NCBI GenBank assembly: GCA_900556875.1 | Contig: USQQ01000001.1 | Coordinates: 116,007-180,006 of the forward strand | From: an uncultured Collinsella sp. | GTDB lineage: Bacteria > Actinomycetota > Coriobacteriia > Coriobacteriales > Coriobacteriaceae | Reading direction: 5' to 3' | DNA length: 64,000 bases | Part shown: positions 51,176-60,377 of the stretch, piece after piece | Position numbering within the stretch: the stretch's first letter is position 1 | Layout of the letters: each line of letters begins with the position of its first letter | The notes under the pieces: generated by a model | Told to the model about the DNA's origin: nothing | The model's input: only the letters and a program-made list of their open reading frames with translations | Databases searched by the model: none | Position numbers and translations under genes: made by a program

Positions 51176-51750
51176 TACTCATCGCCTCCCTTCGAGGCAT
51201 CGGCGGCGGCTTCGGCAGCGGCTTCGTCCTCGGCCTCGAGCTCACGAGCGAGCTGGTCGACGACGGCCTTGCGCTTGCGGGGACGACGGGCGTAGAGGTC
51301 AGCCGTCGTGGGCTCTGCCGGCTCGGGCTCGGGCTCTGCAGCAGGCTCGGGCTCGACGGCAGTAGCAGGCTCTGTACCCTCGGCCTCATCAACAGCGCCT
51401 TCGCCCTCAGCAGCACCCTCGCTTGCGGCCTTCTCGGCAGCAAGACGGGCGCGACGCTCGGCAAAGGTCTCCTTCTTGGCGGGCGCTGCCGTCTCGGCGG
51501 CATCCTCGTCCGCATCGGAATCGTCGTCGGTCGCAGCAGTCTTCTTGGGCTTGACCGGGGCCGACGCGGCCTCGCTCACCGGATCGATAATCTCGGACTG
51601 AACAACGGCCGTCATCTTTTCCTGCGTCTCGCGGAACTGACGGATGGCACGGCCGATCGTGCGGCCCATCTGCGGGAGCTTATCCGGGCCAAACAGCAAA
51701 AAGCCGAAGACCACGATGATCGCGAGCTCACCCTCTCCAATACCAAACAC
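51175..51750 (-). CDS. tatB: Twin-arginine translocase TatA/TatB-type subunit
   Basis: 191 residues if begun at GTG 51750, which has GGAGG 5 nt upstream. The mature start MFGIGEGELAIIVVFGFLLFG, then PDKLPQ and an amphipathic helix IGRAIRQFRETQEKM, is the TatA/B pattern. The long acidic C-terminus (Glu/Ala/Pro-rich) and its place beside tatC favour TatB. It forms the Tat receptor complex. Confidence 0.87.
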   Translation of the reverse strand: MFGIGEGELAIIVVFGFLLFGPDKLPQMGRTIGRAIRQFRETQEKMTAVVQSEIIDPVSEAASAPVKPKKTAATDDDSDADEDAAETAAPAKKETFAERRARLAAEKAASEGAAEGEGAVDEAEGTEPATAVEPEPAAEPEPEPAEPTTADLYARRPRKRKAVVDQLARELEAEDEAAAEAAADASKGGDE

Positions 51751-51903
51751 ACATACCTCCAAGGCTCGATGTGAGTCGAGCCCGCACCGCGCCATTCGGC
51801 CGGAACTCGTCTATTCATTCGGTCAAGTATAGCGCCCGGACGCCAAAACGTCCGAGCGCATCACAAACATATGCCAAACGGCACGCCCTTTTGGGGGCAA
51901 AGA

Positions 51904-52218
51904 TTATGCAGCGGTGATCGAAATCTCCTGGTCGACGCCCAACAGCTGAACCACGCGCATCACCGGGGGCTGCACGTTGACGCAGCTAAAGCGCTTGCCG
52001 TGGTCGGCCGCGTGGTGCGCGGCGCCCACGAGCACGCCAATGCCCGTCGAATCGATGTAGCTCACCTGGGCAAAATCGAGCTCAACGGCCTCGGTGGGCT
52101 GCTCGAGCGCCAGGTCGATGGCATTGCGCAGGCTATCGGCGTTAGAGATATCGATCTCACCGGTCACCTTAATGGTGTAGAGCTCTGGCGTGGGGTTGGT
52201 GGAAATACCCAAATCCAT
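51904..52218 (-). CDS. STAS-domain anti-sigma factor antagonist
   Basis: 104 residues, a single STAS domain. TIKVTGEIDISNADSLR and the phosphorylatable Ser in VSYIDSTGIGVL are the SpoIIAA/RsbV signatures. It would bind an anti-sigma kinase when unphosphorylated. No partner kinase or sigma gene is nearby, so the pathway cannot be named. Confidence 0.87.
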   Translation of the reverse strand: MDLGISTNPTPELYTIKVTGEIDISNADSLRNAIDLALEQPTEAVELDFAQVSYIDSTGIGVLVGAAHHAADHGKRFSCVNVQPPVMRVVQLLGVDQEISITAA

Positions 52219-52283
52219 GTATACGCTCCTTTACGTATCGAAAGTGCGGATAGTACTGGGCCGGACTTGCGGGGCCATACTCG

Positions 52284-53588
52284 CTAGGCGCGCTCGGCAC
52301 GCGCAAGCTCGGCAGCGACGAGCTTGACGGCCAGCACCAGCACATCGAGCGCGGCCTCCAGGTCCTCGACCGTGGGATAGCTCGGCGCGATGCGGATGTT
52401 GGTGTCGCGCGGATCCTTGCCATAAGGCCAGGTGGCACCTGCCGGCGTGAGCTTGACGCCCAGGTCGGCGCAAAGCGCGGCGACCTTCTGGGCCGAGCCC
52501 TCGGGACCATCGAAGCTCACAAAGTAGCCGCCGCGGGGATGCGTCCAGGTGGCACAGCCCGTGTCGCCCAAGCCCTCGGTGAGCTTGCGCTCGACGGACT
52601 CAAAGCGCGGGCGCAGGAACTCGGCATGCTTTTTCATGTGCTCCTTGACCGCCTCGATGGTGGGAAGGAAGCGCACGTGACGCAGCTGGTTGAGCTTGTC
52701 GGCGCTGATGAGGCCGGCCTTCAGGCGCTTGGAGAACTCGGCGATGACCGCGGGGCTCGCACCGATAAAGCCGATGCCGGCGCCCGGGAAGGTGATCTTG
52801 GACGTCGAGGCAAAGGCCACCACGCGATCCTCGGTGCCCGCCGCGCGAGCGAGGTCAAAGATGTTTGCGAGCTCGTCGGTCTCGTCGTACAGGTCGTGCA
52901 CGCAGTAGGCGTTGTCCCAGAAGATGCGGAAATCGGGCGCGGCCGTGGGCATCTCGACCAAGCGGCGCACAGTGTCCTCGCTAAAGGTGATGCCCGTGGG
53001 GTTGGAATACTTGGGCACGCACCAGATACCCTTGATGGAATCGTCGGCGGCAACCAGGCGCTCGATCTCGTCCATGTCGGGGCCGTTGTCGGTCATCGCG
53101 ACGGGGACGTTCTCGATGCCCAGATCGGCGGTGATGCCAAAGTGGCGATCGTAGCCGGGAACAGGGCACAGGAACTTGACCTTCTTGCCGTCGTGCGCGG
53201 CCTCGTAGGCGTCCCAGGGCTCGCTGCCGCACGAGCCACAACGCCAGAACATGCCGGCGATGTCATGCTCGATCAAAAGGCTCGACGAACCCAGCACGAG
53301 CGTCTGCTCGGCGGGGCAGCCCAGGAACTCCCCTGCCAGCTTGCGTGCCGAGGGAATGCCCTCAAAGCAGCCGTAGTTGGAACAATCGACGTTGCCGTCG
53401 TGCAGATCGGCGTCGGCATTGAGGATATCGAGCATGGGGCGCGAGATGTCCACCTGGGAGGGCGACGGCTTGCCGCGGGCCATGTCGAGCGCCAGGCCCT
53501 TGGCCTTGACCTCGGCGACCTCGGCTTTGAGTGCCTCGATGGCGGCATCGAGTTCGGTGGTTTCCATCTTCTGGTAGATCGTCTGCAT
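52284..53588 (-). CDS. Aspartate aminotransferase (Rv3722c/type If family)
   Basis: 434 residues, PLP fold type I. The family motifs MARGKPSPSQVDISRPML, NYGCFEGIPSARKLAGEF, CPVPGYDRHF and the PLP Lys in ASTSKITFPGAG are visible. Members of this family act as the main aspartate aminotransferase in mycobacteria. It interconverts aspartate and oxaloacetate with 2-oxoglutarate/glutamate as partner. AAAGGT lies 7 nt before the ATG. It stands alone. Confidence 0.87.
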   Translation of the reverse strand: MQTIYQKMETTELDAAIEALKAEVAEVKAKGLALDMARGKPSPSQVDISRPMLDILNADADLHDGNVDCSNYGCFEGIPSARKLAGEFLGCPAEQTLVLGSSSLLIEHDIAGMFWRCGSCGSEPWDAYEAAHDGKKVKFLCPVPGYDRHFGITADLGIENVPVAMTDNGPDMDEIERLVAADDSIKGIWCVPKYSNPTGITFSEDTVRRLVEMPTAAPDFRIFWDNAYCVHDLYDETDELANIFDLARAAGTEDRVVAFASTSKITFPGAGIGFIGASPAVIAEFSKRLKAGLISADKLNQLRHVRFLPTIEAVKEHMKKHAEFLRPRFESVERKLTEGLGDTGCATWTHPRGGYFVSFDGPEGSAQKVAALCADLGVKLTPAGATWPYGKDPRDTNIRIAPSYPTVEDLEAALDVLVLAVKLVAAELARAERA

Positions 53589-53737
53589 GGGTGCGACCTT
53601 TCGCGAAGCGGTACGTTGCAGTTCGTCTAAGTATAGACCGCCACCGCCGCAACGTTATGAAGCCGTGATAGATTAAGTTCATCGCAATCAATTACGAATC
53701 GCCGCGCATGCCGGCGTGGGGCGCCCAAGGAGGCACT

Positions 53738-53992
53738 ATGGAGTACGGATCGTTTCAGGCCGAGGAATTCGGCGACTTGCAGCGCCTGGTCGACGGACTG
53801 TTTTACGACCGCCACGCCATCGACCGCCTGGATCTGATCGTACAGGCCGAAATCTTGGACCTGGCGCCCGACCTCATGGAGATCGTGAATCTTTTGCCGC
53901 CCGGCTACTACGACCGCCAGTCACTTTGCGACCAGCTCAACTCCGCCTTGGCCGCCCACGGCTGGGGCGCCGTCTACGGAACGGTGGAATAA
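53738..53992 (+). CDS. Small hypothetical protein, 84 residues
   Basis: The start is ATG 53738 with AGGAGG 4 nt upstream. The protein is acidic and helical (FQAEEFGDLQRLVDGLFYDR, then LPPGYYDRQSLCDQLNSAL) with no signal or membrane segment. No family is recognised. The good ribosome site, clean codon use and isolated position between divergent or distant genes support a real gene. Confidence 0.72.
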   Translation: MEYGSFQAEEFGDLQRLVDGLFYDRHAIDRLDLIVQAEILDLAPDLMEIVNLLPPGYYDRQSLCDQLNSALAAHGWGAVYGTVE

Positions 53993-54238
53993 GCCTCGAG
54001 GCCGGCGATTTGGCCCGCTTCCCGACCTTGGCGAGGCTTGTTTTAGAGCTTGTGGCCAAAAAAGGGCAAATATGAGTACTGTTACCTTTTTAGTAGCAGC
54101 GATTCTTGGTCGAAATCGGCAAAACTCGACTTGAAACTTCCTAATCACCGTCAGCTAGCGCCAAATTGGAAGTCGATGGTCACTCATTAACGTACAGTTC
54201 TTATAACTTTGTTCATTATTTTCCGCACCTAAAATGAT

Positions 54239-54276
54239 ACGCCGTTTGTGACAGTACTCACAAACGGCGTTTTTTG
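54239..54276 (+). terminator. Terminator in the 54-kb gap
   Basis: ACGCCGTTTGTGA (54239-54251) pairs with TCACAAACGGCGT (54258-54270), followed by TTTTT. The 53993-54238 stretch upstream is AT-rich and shows no gene I can support; it may encode a short RNA ending at this hairpin. Confidence 0.8.
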
Positions 54277-54365
54277 ACCACTGGCGTGTCTGGCAGGCGG
54301 CAAGCACCGCCCGAATCCGCATTTTGAACGCGCCCGAATCGGTTCTGGAGCCGGTTTTCGCGCTC

Positions 54366-55724
54366 TTACTCGTCTTTGGGCGAGGGATGCTTGCAGACCA
54401 CGCTCATGTAGATCATGCCGAGCACGGCTGCGGTGACCGAACCGGCGAGAATAGCGGCCTTGGCTGCAAGAACCTCAAACTGGGCCGTCGGGAAGGCAAG
54501 GCCGCTGATGAGAATCGACATGGTAAAGCCGATACCGCCCAGAATGCCCACGCCGGCAATCATGTGCCAGTTAACGTTATGCGGCAGCTCGCAGGCCTTA
54601 AGCTTAACCAGGGCAAACGTCATACCAAAGATGCCGATCGGCTTGCCCAGCAGCATGCCAAAGTACACGCCGAGCGTCACCGGGTCGGTAAGCAGCGTGC
54701 TCATGTCCACGCCCACTAAGCGAACCTGAGCGTTTACGAACGCAAAGATCGGCAGGATCACAAAGTTGACCGGCGTGGAGATCAGACGCTCCATGCGGAT
54801 AAGCGGCGGGGTCACGCGGTGCATGACGCGCTCGACCTTGGTAGTCGAGACGGTAAAGTCATGCTGGCCCAGGATGTGTGCCTCGTCGTCGTAGCGGTCA
54901 TCGAGCAGCGGCAGGCACTCGCCCAGCCAATCGGTGAGACTATCGAGCTTGACGCCGCACTTGGCCGGAATGGTGAAGGCCAGGATGACGCCAGCAAGCG
55001 TGGCATGTACGCCGCTCTTGAACATGCAGAACCACAACAGCAGACCCAGTACCGAATACGGGGCAAGGCGGTAGTGCTGCGTCTTGTTGAGCCACACGAG
55101 CGCACAGGTCACAAGCGCGGCGGCGCCCAACCAAAACGGATTGGGGCTCTGACCGTAGAAGATGGCGATGGCGGCGATGGAGATGAGGTCGTCGGCGATG
55201 GCGAGCGTCGAGAAGAACACGCGCACGCCGTTGGGCACGCGATTGCCCAAAAGCGACAGCACGCCCAGCGCAAAGGCAATATCGGTTGCCATGGGGATGG
55301 CCCAACCGTTGCGGGCGCCGGCATGGTTAAAGATCAGGTAGATGCAGGCGGGAACGACAACGCCGCCCACGGCCGCCAGCATGGGAAGCATGGCCTGACG
55401 CGGATTCTTGAGCTCACCGACCGTCATCTCGTACTTAAGCTCGATGCCCACCAACAAAAAGAAAATCGCCATGAGGAAGTCGTTGACGAAAAGCTCAACG
55501 GTGAGACCGGCCGTAAGGTTGCCCAGACCCACATACAGCGGGGTCTCCAAAAAGTGATGGATGGCCTCGTAGGCATCGGTATTGGCGCAAATGACGGCGG
55601 CGATGGCGGCGAAGACCATGACGGCGGCGGAAATCGTACCGTTCTCGGCGATGCGCTCCCAGATGTCGTGACGTTCAAAGCGCTTGCGCTCACGAACGTT
55701 GAACAGCTGCTCAGTTGCTGCCAT
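54366..55724 (-). CDS. nhaA: Na+/H+ antiporter NhaA
   Basis: 452 residues with about 12 membrane segments. Conserved NhaA motifs are present: FFLLVGIELKYEMTVGEL, IPMATDIAFALGVLSLLG and the Asp-Asp pair in LAIADDLISIAAIAIFY that binds Na+/H+. The N-terminus has 40 extra soluble residues. It exchanges internal Na+ for protons and helps pH and salt balance. Confidence 0.93.
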   Translation of the reverse strand: MAATEQLFNVRERKRFERHDIWERIAENGTISAAVMVFAAIAAVICANTDAYEAIHHFLETPLYVGLGNLTAGLTVELFVNDFLMAIFFLLVGIELKYEMTVGELKNPRQAMLPMLAAVGGVVVPACIYLIFNHAGARNGWAIPMATDIAFALGVLSLLGNRVPNGVRVFFSTLAIADDLISIAAIAIFYGQSPNPFWLGAAALVTCALVWLNKTQHYRLAPYSVLGLLLWFCMFKSGVHATLAGVILAFTIPAKCGVKLDSLTDWLGECLPLLDDRYDDEAHILGQHDFTVSTTKVERVMHRVTPPLIRMERLISTPVNFVILPIFAFVNAQVRLVGVDMSTLLTDPVTLGVYFGMLLGKPIGIFGMTFALVKLKACELPHNVNWHMIAGVGILGGIGFTMSILISGLAFPTAQFEVLAAKAAILAGSVTAAVLGMIYMSVVCKHPSPKDE

Positions 55725-55931
55725 GGGCGGCTCCTTTCACGGGAAAGCTCCCGTCTTAAAAAAGCACGGCCCGCCCAAGTGGCGGCGCCGCGCTCTAACG
55801 TATTACGCTTGCATCTAGCCTACCCTGCACGACAAGCACGCAGGCGTGGCCGAAAAGCGGAACCACAGGTTGAACATTATTTGCTCAACGGCACGGGCAC
55901 GCCTGTCCAAGAGACGACGCGGCGCCGTGCA

Positions 55932-55972
55932 CAAAAAACGACCGGAGCGCGGGACGTCCGCGATCCGGTCGT
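55932..55972 (-). terminator. Terminator after ppaC
   Basis: ACGACCGGA (55938-55946) pairs with TCCGGTCGT (55964-55972), with an inner GCGGGAC/GTCCGC stem; TTTTTT follows on the minus strand. Confidence 0.85.
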
Positions 55973-55991
55973 GGCGTTTGGTCAACTAAAC

Positions 55992-56915
55992 CTAGCAGGC
56001 GGCCATGATGGGGGCAGCGACCTGCTTCTTACGGGAGAGGACACCCGGCATCCAGATGCCGTCGTGCTCGTCGGCAATGCCCAGGCCCTTCTGAGCGGCC
56101 TCGGTCTCGCCCTCGAGCAGGACCTGCGAGCCCTCCTCCATGATGTCGGTGATGCACAGGACAATGCCATCGGCACCCTTCTCGGCGGCGTAGGCACGCA
56201 TGGCCTCGCGAATCTCGTCGATCATGCCGAGAGCACGACTCTTGTCGACGGTCTCGTACTGGCCGATGAGCAGCTTCTTGCCGGCGGGCTCGAACATCTT
56301 GATGTCGTTGCCGACCATCTCGGCTGCGGTGAAGGAGCCGGACGGACGGGTGAGGAAGACCTCCATGCCAAACTTGACCGGGTCGACACCCACCTGCTCG
56401 CCGAGCTTGGCGGCGACAGCGCGGTCGACATCGGTGGTGGTGGGACTCTTGAGCATGAGCGTGTCGGTCATCATGGCCGAGAGCAGCAGCTTGGCCTGGA
56501 CGTCGGAAAGCTCAATGCCGAGCACGCCGGCGAGCTTGGTGACGATGGTGCAGCTGGAACCCCAGGGCAGGCAGATGTAGTGCAGCGGGCCGGCGGTCTC
56601 GAAATCGCCGATGCGGTGATGATCGACGACGCCAAAGACCGTGGCGTCCTTAAGGCCGGCGACAGACTGGGCGGACTCGTTGTGGTCGGTGAGGACGACG
56701 AGCTGGCCGGCCTCGACGGACTCGATCACGCGGGGCTCGGCAATGCCGGCGTCGGCAAGCAGCTTGGCGGACTCGGCCGGAAGCTGACCAAGGGCGCAGG
56801 CCTCGTAGGTGTTGCCGGCATACTCAACCTGGTTGAGCAGCTGGGACAGGACGACGGCGCTCATGATGGCGTCGTTATCGGGGTTCTGGTGACCAAAGAC
56901 AAGAACGTTTGCCAT
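55992..56915 (-). CDS. ppaC: Manganese-dependent inorganic pyrophosphatase
   Basis: 307 residues, family II. The DHH-type metal motifs FGHQNPDNDAI, VLTDHNE and GVVDHHRIGD are intact. The C-terminal lid has the RPSGSF and late SRKKQVAAPI motifs that bind pyrophosphate. It hydrolyses pyrophosphate from biosynthesis. The C-terminus ends Ala-Ala-Cys. No CBS insert is present. Confidence 0.95.
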   Translation of the reverse strand: MANVLVFGHQNPDNDAIMSAVVLSQLLNQVEYAGNTYEACALGQLPAESAKLLADAGIAEPRVIESVEAGQLVVLTDHNESAQSVAGLKDATVFGVVDHHRIGDFETAGPLHYICLPWGSSCTIVTKLAGVLGIELSDVQAKLLLSAMMTDTLMLKSPTTTDVDRAVAAKLGEQVGVDPVKFGMEVFLTRPSGSFTAAEMVGNDIKMFEPAGKKLLIGQYETVDKSRALGMIDEIREAMRAYAAEKGADGIVLCITDIMEEGSQVLLEGETEAAQKGLGIADEHDGIWMPGVLSRKKQVAAPIMAAC

Positions 56916-57074
56916 GGATATCCTCCACTTGATATGTGTACTTGGACGTAGCTATGGTAGCACGCTGACGCCGAACCTTATGAGACGGAAGGGTCGCGGC
57001 ACAATTTGGGGCAAGCGCTGAGGCGAGGTCAGGGACGAAGCCTGTCCCCCTTTCACCACCTGCCCCCGCACCAG

Positions 57075-58028
57075 CTATTTACCGGCGGCGCGCAGGGCTA
57101 CGTAAGCGGCACCGATGATGCCGGCGTCGTTGCCGAGCGAAGCGACCTTAATGGGCGTCTCGCGCGAGGCGGAGAGCGCGTACTGCTTAAAGTGCTCGCG
57201 GACCTTGTCGAGGTAGACATCGGCCGAAGCGGAAGCACCGCCGCCGATCAGGAACATCTCGGGATCGACCACGTTGGCAATAAGCGCCAGGGCGCGGCCG
57301 AGATAGTCGGCCATGGTATCGGCAGCTGCCAGCGCGAGCTTGTCGCCCTCGCGGCAGGCTTGGAACACGTCCTTGGAATCAGAAGGCCCGGTGAGCTCGA
57401 TGGGCTCGACGCCCGCTTTCTCGCACTCGGCAAGGTAGTTGCTCACCACACCGGTGGCGCTGGAATACTGCTCCAGGTGGCCATGGCCGCCGCAGCCGCA
57501 GGTGCGCTCCTCTTCGGGGTTCAGGCACATGTGGCCAATCTCGCCGCCGGCACCCACAACGCCCGATACCACGTCGCCGTTAACGATAACGCCACCGCCC
57601 ACGCCGGTACCAATGGTGACCATCACCACGTTCTGTACGCCCTTGGCAGAGCCGAGCCAGGCCTCGCCCATGGCAGCGGCGTTGGCATCGTTTTCGTACT
57701 TAACGACCGCGTCGGGGCAGTGCTCCTGAATGGCGACTCTTAGCTCGGGCAGGTTAATGGCAATGTTGGCCTTGACCTTGGCATCGCCCGAAGCCGGGAT
57801 GGGGCACGGAACGGCCAGACCAATGCCCGCCACAAAGGCGCGCGGAATCTGTGCCTTGGCGATCACCTGATCGATAGCCTCGGTCACCGCGGCAAAGCCC
57901 GCGGCGTCAACGATAGGAGGCGTGGGCACGCTGGCCTTGGCAAGCAGGTTGCCGTCCTCGTCGAACAGGCCTTCCTTAACCGAAGTGCCGCCAACGTCGA
58001 TGCCGATGTAGTACTGCTTAGGTTCCAT
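57075..58028 (-). CDS. ROK-family sugar kinase (glucokinase-like)
   Basis: 317 residues from ATG 58028, with AAAGGTGGG upstream. The ATP loop is GIDVGGTSVKEGL; ENDANAAAMGEAW has the catalytic Asp; IGTGVGGGVIVNG and a zinc site (GHMCLN with CGCGGHGHLE) are ROK features. It probably phosphorylates glucose, mannose or an N-acetylhexosamine with ATP. The GntR and manA genes are divergent upstream, which hints at a shared hexose pathway. Confidence 0.88.
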   Translation of the reverse strand: MEPKQYYIGIDVGGTSVKEGLFDEDGNLLAKASVPTPPIVDAAGFAAVTEAIDQVIAKAQIPRAFVAGIGLAVPCPIPASGDAKVKANIAINLPELRVAIQEHCPDAVVKYENDANAAAMGEAWLGSAKGVQNVVMVTIGTGVGGGVIVNGDVVSGVVGAGGEIGHMCLNPEEERTCGCGGHGHLEQYSSATGVVSNYLAECEKAGVEPIELTGPSDSKDVFQACREGDKLALAAADTMADYLGRALALIANVVDPEMFLIGGGASASADVYLDKVREHFKQYALSASRETPIKVASLGNDAGIIGAAYVALRAAGK

Positions 58029-58368
58029 GGGAGCCCACCTTTCTCGTTTAAACATTGCCTGTATGGTACCGCTCCCCAGGCAAAAACCTGTCAAAAAGGG
58101 ACAGGTTTGTTTTGGCAGGTTTTATCTGGGAAAACGCAAGGCATGAGATTCGGTTCGCTGGGCGGCAAAACGGCCCAACCCCATCTTCGAGCCGATCAAT
58201 TTGCTCAATACCACATTATTCGAATGCATATTCATTTAGAGCGCTTTAGTTGATATAGAAAAGCGTTTTTTGATTATATCTTTCTCGAACTTTTCAAAAA
58301 CGCAATAGGGATGCTTAGGCGTGAACTATACTTTCGTTTGTACTCAATCAAGCCGGAAAGGAGGTTCC
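58029..58368. promoter_or_regulatory. Divergent promoter region between ROK kinase and GntR regulator
   Basis: It holds an AAACCTGTC...GACAGGTTT hairpin near 58083-58107 and an AT-rich stretch (58200-58300). No gene is supported. A regulator site is likely but I cannot define it. Confidence 0.4.
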
Positions 58369-59088
58369 ATGATTCCCAAATACGAGGCAATAGCTGCAGA
58401 TATCCGTCGAAGCATCGAGGACGGCGCTCTAAAGCCGGGCGACAAGCTGCCCACCGTCGTTGAGTTCTGCGAGCTCTATAGCGTTTCCAAAATCACCGTC
58501 AAACGAGCTATTGAGCAGATTACCGATGAAGGTCTTGTTACCAGCCGGCGCGGATCGGGCACCTACGTTAAGGACACGGCGGGGCTTCCCGGCCAGGCGT
58601 TTTTCCAGGGCAAGAACGATCGCTCCCAGGGCTTTTCGTATGAGCACCGCGGGGAGAAGGTGACCTCGGTGGTCTACGATTTCTCGATTGTCAATCCGCC
58701 AGCAGACGTCGCTGCCCAGCTGGGAATTGCCGAGGACGACTTTGCCTATCACATCGTGCGCGTGCGCCAGGTCGACGAGAAGCCCATCGTTATCGAGTAC
58801 ACCTACATGCCCCTCGAGCTGATTCCGGGCCTTAAAAAGAAAGACCTGTATGGATCGGTCTACAGCTTCATCCGCAAGCAATGCGGGCTGAAGATTTCGA
58901 GCTTCCACCGCACCATTCGCGCCGTAGCGGCAACCGAGGAAGAGGCTGAGCGCCTGAACACCAAACCCGGCTCTCCCCTGCTCGAGCTCAACCAGATTGG
59001 CTTTTTGGATAGCGGCACCGCCTTTGAGCATTCGATCTCGCGCAACGTTGGTGACCGCTTTGAGCTGCACAACGTAACGTTGGCATAG
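58369..59088 (+). CDS. GntR-family (UTRA) transcriptional regulator
   Basis: 239 residues from ATG 58369, with AAAGGAGG upstream. The winged helix includes KYEAIAADIRRSIEDGALKP, LPTVVEFCELYSVSKITVKR and SRRGSGTYVK. The UTRA domain follows with FAYHIVRVRQVDEKPIVIEY and ends DRFELHNV. It likely senses a phosphosugar and controls manA, the ROK kinase or both. It is 75 bp upstream of manA on the same strand. Confidence 0.9.
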   Translation: MIPKYEAIAADIRRSIEDGALKPGDKLPTVVEFCELYSVSKITVKRAIEQITDEGLVTSRRGSGTYVKDTAGLPGQAFFQGKNDRSQGFSYEHRGEKVTSVVYDFSIVNPPADVAAQLGIAEDDFAYHIVRVRQVDEKPIVIEYTYMPLELIPGLKKKDLYGSVYSFIRKQCGLKISSFHRTIRAVAATEEEAERLNTKPGSPLLELNQIGFLDSGTAFEHSISRNVGDRFELHNVTLA

Positions 59089-59163
59089 GTTTTTGTAGTC
59101 ATGCGGGCGCTCGTTACGGCTCGTTTAGAGTGGGCGGCCGCGCAACACCATGGGGGTATGAAC

Positions 59164-60096
59164 ATGTCCGATTTGATTAAACTGACGCCGATCTTTCACG
59201 AGAAGATCTGGGGCGGCCGCCAGCTCGAAACCGTATTTGGTTATGACATTCCCGAGGGTCCCATCGGCGAGTGCTGGGCCATCTCGGCACACCCCAACGG
59301 CGACTGCCAGATCGCTGAGGGCCCGTACGCCGGTCACACGCTGTCATGGCTGTGGGCCGAGCACCGCGAGCTCTTTGGCAACTGCGAGGGCAAGGAGTTC
59401 CCGCTGCTCATTAAGATTCTGGACGCCAAGGACGACCTTTCGATCCAAATCCATCCCAACGACGAGTACGCCGCCGAGCACGAGAACGGTAGCTTGGGCA
59501 AAACCGAGTGCTGGTATGTGCTGGACTGCGAGCCCGGCTCCACGATCATCGTCGGCCAGCGTGCCAAGGACCGCGCCGAGGCCGCACAGATGATCGAGGA
59601 AGGCCGTTGGGACGACATGCTCAACGTACTGCCGATTCACAAGGGCGACTTTTTCCAGATTGATTCCGGTACCGTGCACGCCATCAAGACCGGCACGCTC
59701 ATTTTAGAGACGCAGCAGTCGAGCGACGTGACGTATCGCCTATACGACTACGATCGTCCCGGCACCGACGGAAAGCTGCGCCCACTTCACATTGAGCAGA
59801 GCCTGGATTGCATCAACTTTAACGCGCAGGCACCGACCGACGGTACCGTAACCGCGCGCGAGGTCGATGGCGTAACCGAGCTCGAGTCCAACCCCTGCTA
59901 CACCGTCGATCGCGTGCGCGTCAACGGCAGCAAGACCTTGGAGCAGCGCTGGCCCTTCATGTGCCTGTCAGTCATCGACGGCGAAGGCACCGTCTGCGGC
60001 GACCCCGTCCACAAGGGAAGCCACCTGCTAGCCCCGAGCACCGTCAGCTCCATCGACCTCGAAGGCAAGATGGAACTGATCATCAGCCACCTCTAG
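59164..60096 (+). CDS. manA: Mannose-6-phosphate isomerase
   Basis: 310 residues. The start is ATG 59164, where GGGGGT gives correct spacing; ATG 59158 is an alternative. Zinc-ligand motifs are FPLLIKILDAKDDLSIQIHP (Gln, His), a Glu in KTECWYVLD, and GTVHAIKTG (His). It interconverts mannose-6-phosphate and fructose-6-phosphate, linking mannose PTS uptake to glycolysis. Confidence 0.9.
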   Translation: MSDLIKLTPIFHEKIWGGRQLETVFGYDIPEGPIGECWAISAHPNGDCQIAEGPYAGHTLSWLWAEHRELFGNCEGKEFPLLIKILDAKDDLSIQIHPNDEYAAEHENGSLGKTECWYVLDCEPGSTIIVGQRAKDRAEAAQMIEEGRWDDMLNVLPIHKGDFFQIDSGTVHAIKTGTLILETQQSSDVTYRLYDYDRPGTDGKLRPLHIEQSLDCINFNAQAPTDGTVTAREVDGVTELESNPCYTVDRVRVNGSKTLEQRWPFMCLSVIDGEGTVCGDPVHKGSHLLAPSTVSSIDLEGKMELIISHL

Positions 60097-60122
60097 GTCG
60101 CAACAACAACCAAAACGAAACA

Positions 60123-60157
60123 AGGGGCTCCCCCGCTCATCAAACGGGAGAGCCCCT
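60123..60157. terminator. Hairpin after manA
   Basis: AGGGGCTCCCCCG (60123-60135) pairs with CGGGAGAGCCCCT (60145-60157), with one mismatch. The T-tract is better on the minus strand, so it may also end pcrA transcripts. Confidence 0.65.
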
Positions 60158-60241
60158 ACTCACATCTATTTATCAGCCCACCCGGCTCTCCAGACCAAAA
60201 AGCGAACGAGCAAAGCGACGTTCGCAAGCAACGTTACCCAA

Positions 60242-60370
60242 GGCCCCGGACAGGCGCCATGGACAACGTCGATCGCGAGTTCCGCACGAGCCGGAGAGCA
60301 CTTAATGTGCTCTCCGCGCGAGCAGGACTGTCCGAGCAGGCGACGTTGTCCATGGCGCCTGTCCGGGGCC
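60242..60370. repeat. 129-bp nested inverted repeat with perfect 30-bp arms
   Basis: The 30-bp arms at 60242-60271 and 60341-60370 are exact reverse complements (part: CAGGCGCCATGGACAACGTC). The interior carries its own hairpin, CGGAGAGCAC (60292-60301) with GTGCTCTCCG (60307-60316). It ends 7 bp before the pcrA stop codon, in the 3' gap between convergent manA and pcrA. No ORF is contained. It resembles a MITE or a highly structured RNA. Confidence 0.85.
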
Positions 60371-60377
60371 GCCGGGA

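Noticed and set aside
54819..56951. 710-codon ORF antisense to nhaA and ppaC
   Set aside because: It spans two well-supported genes and their gap and has no recognisable domain; a shadow of codon bias.
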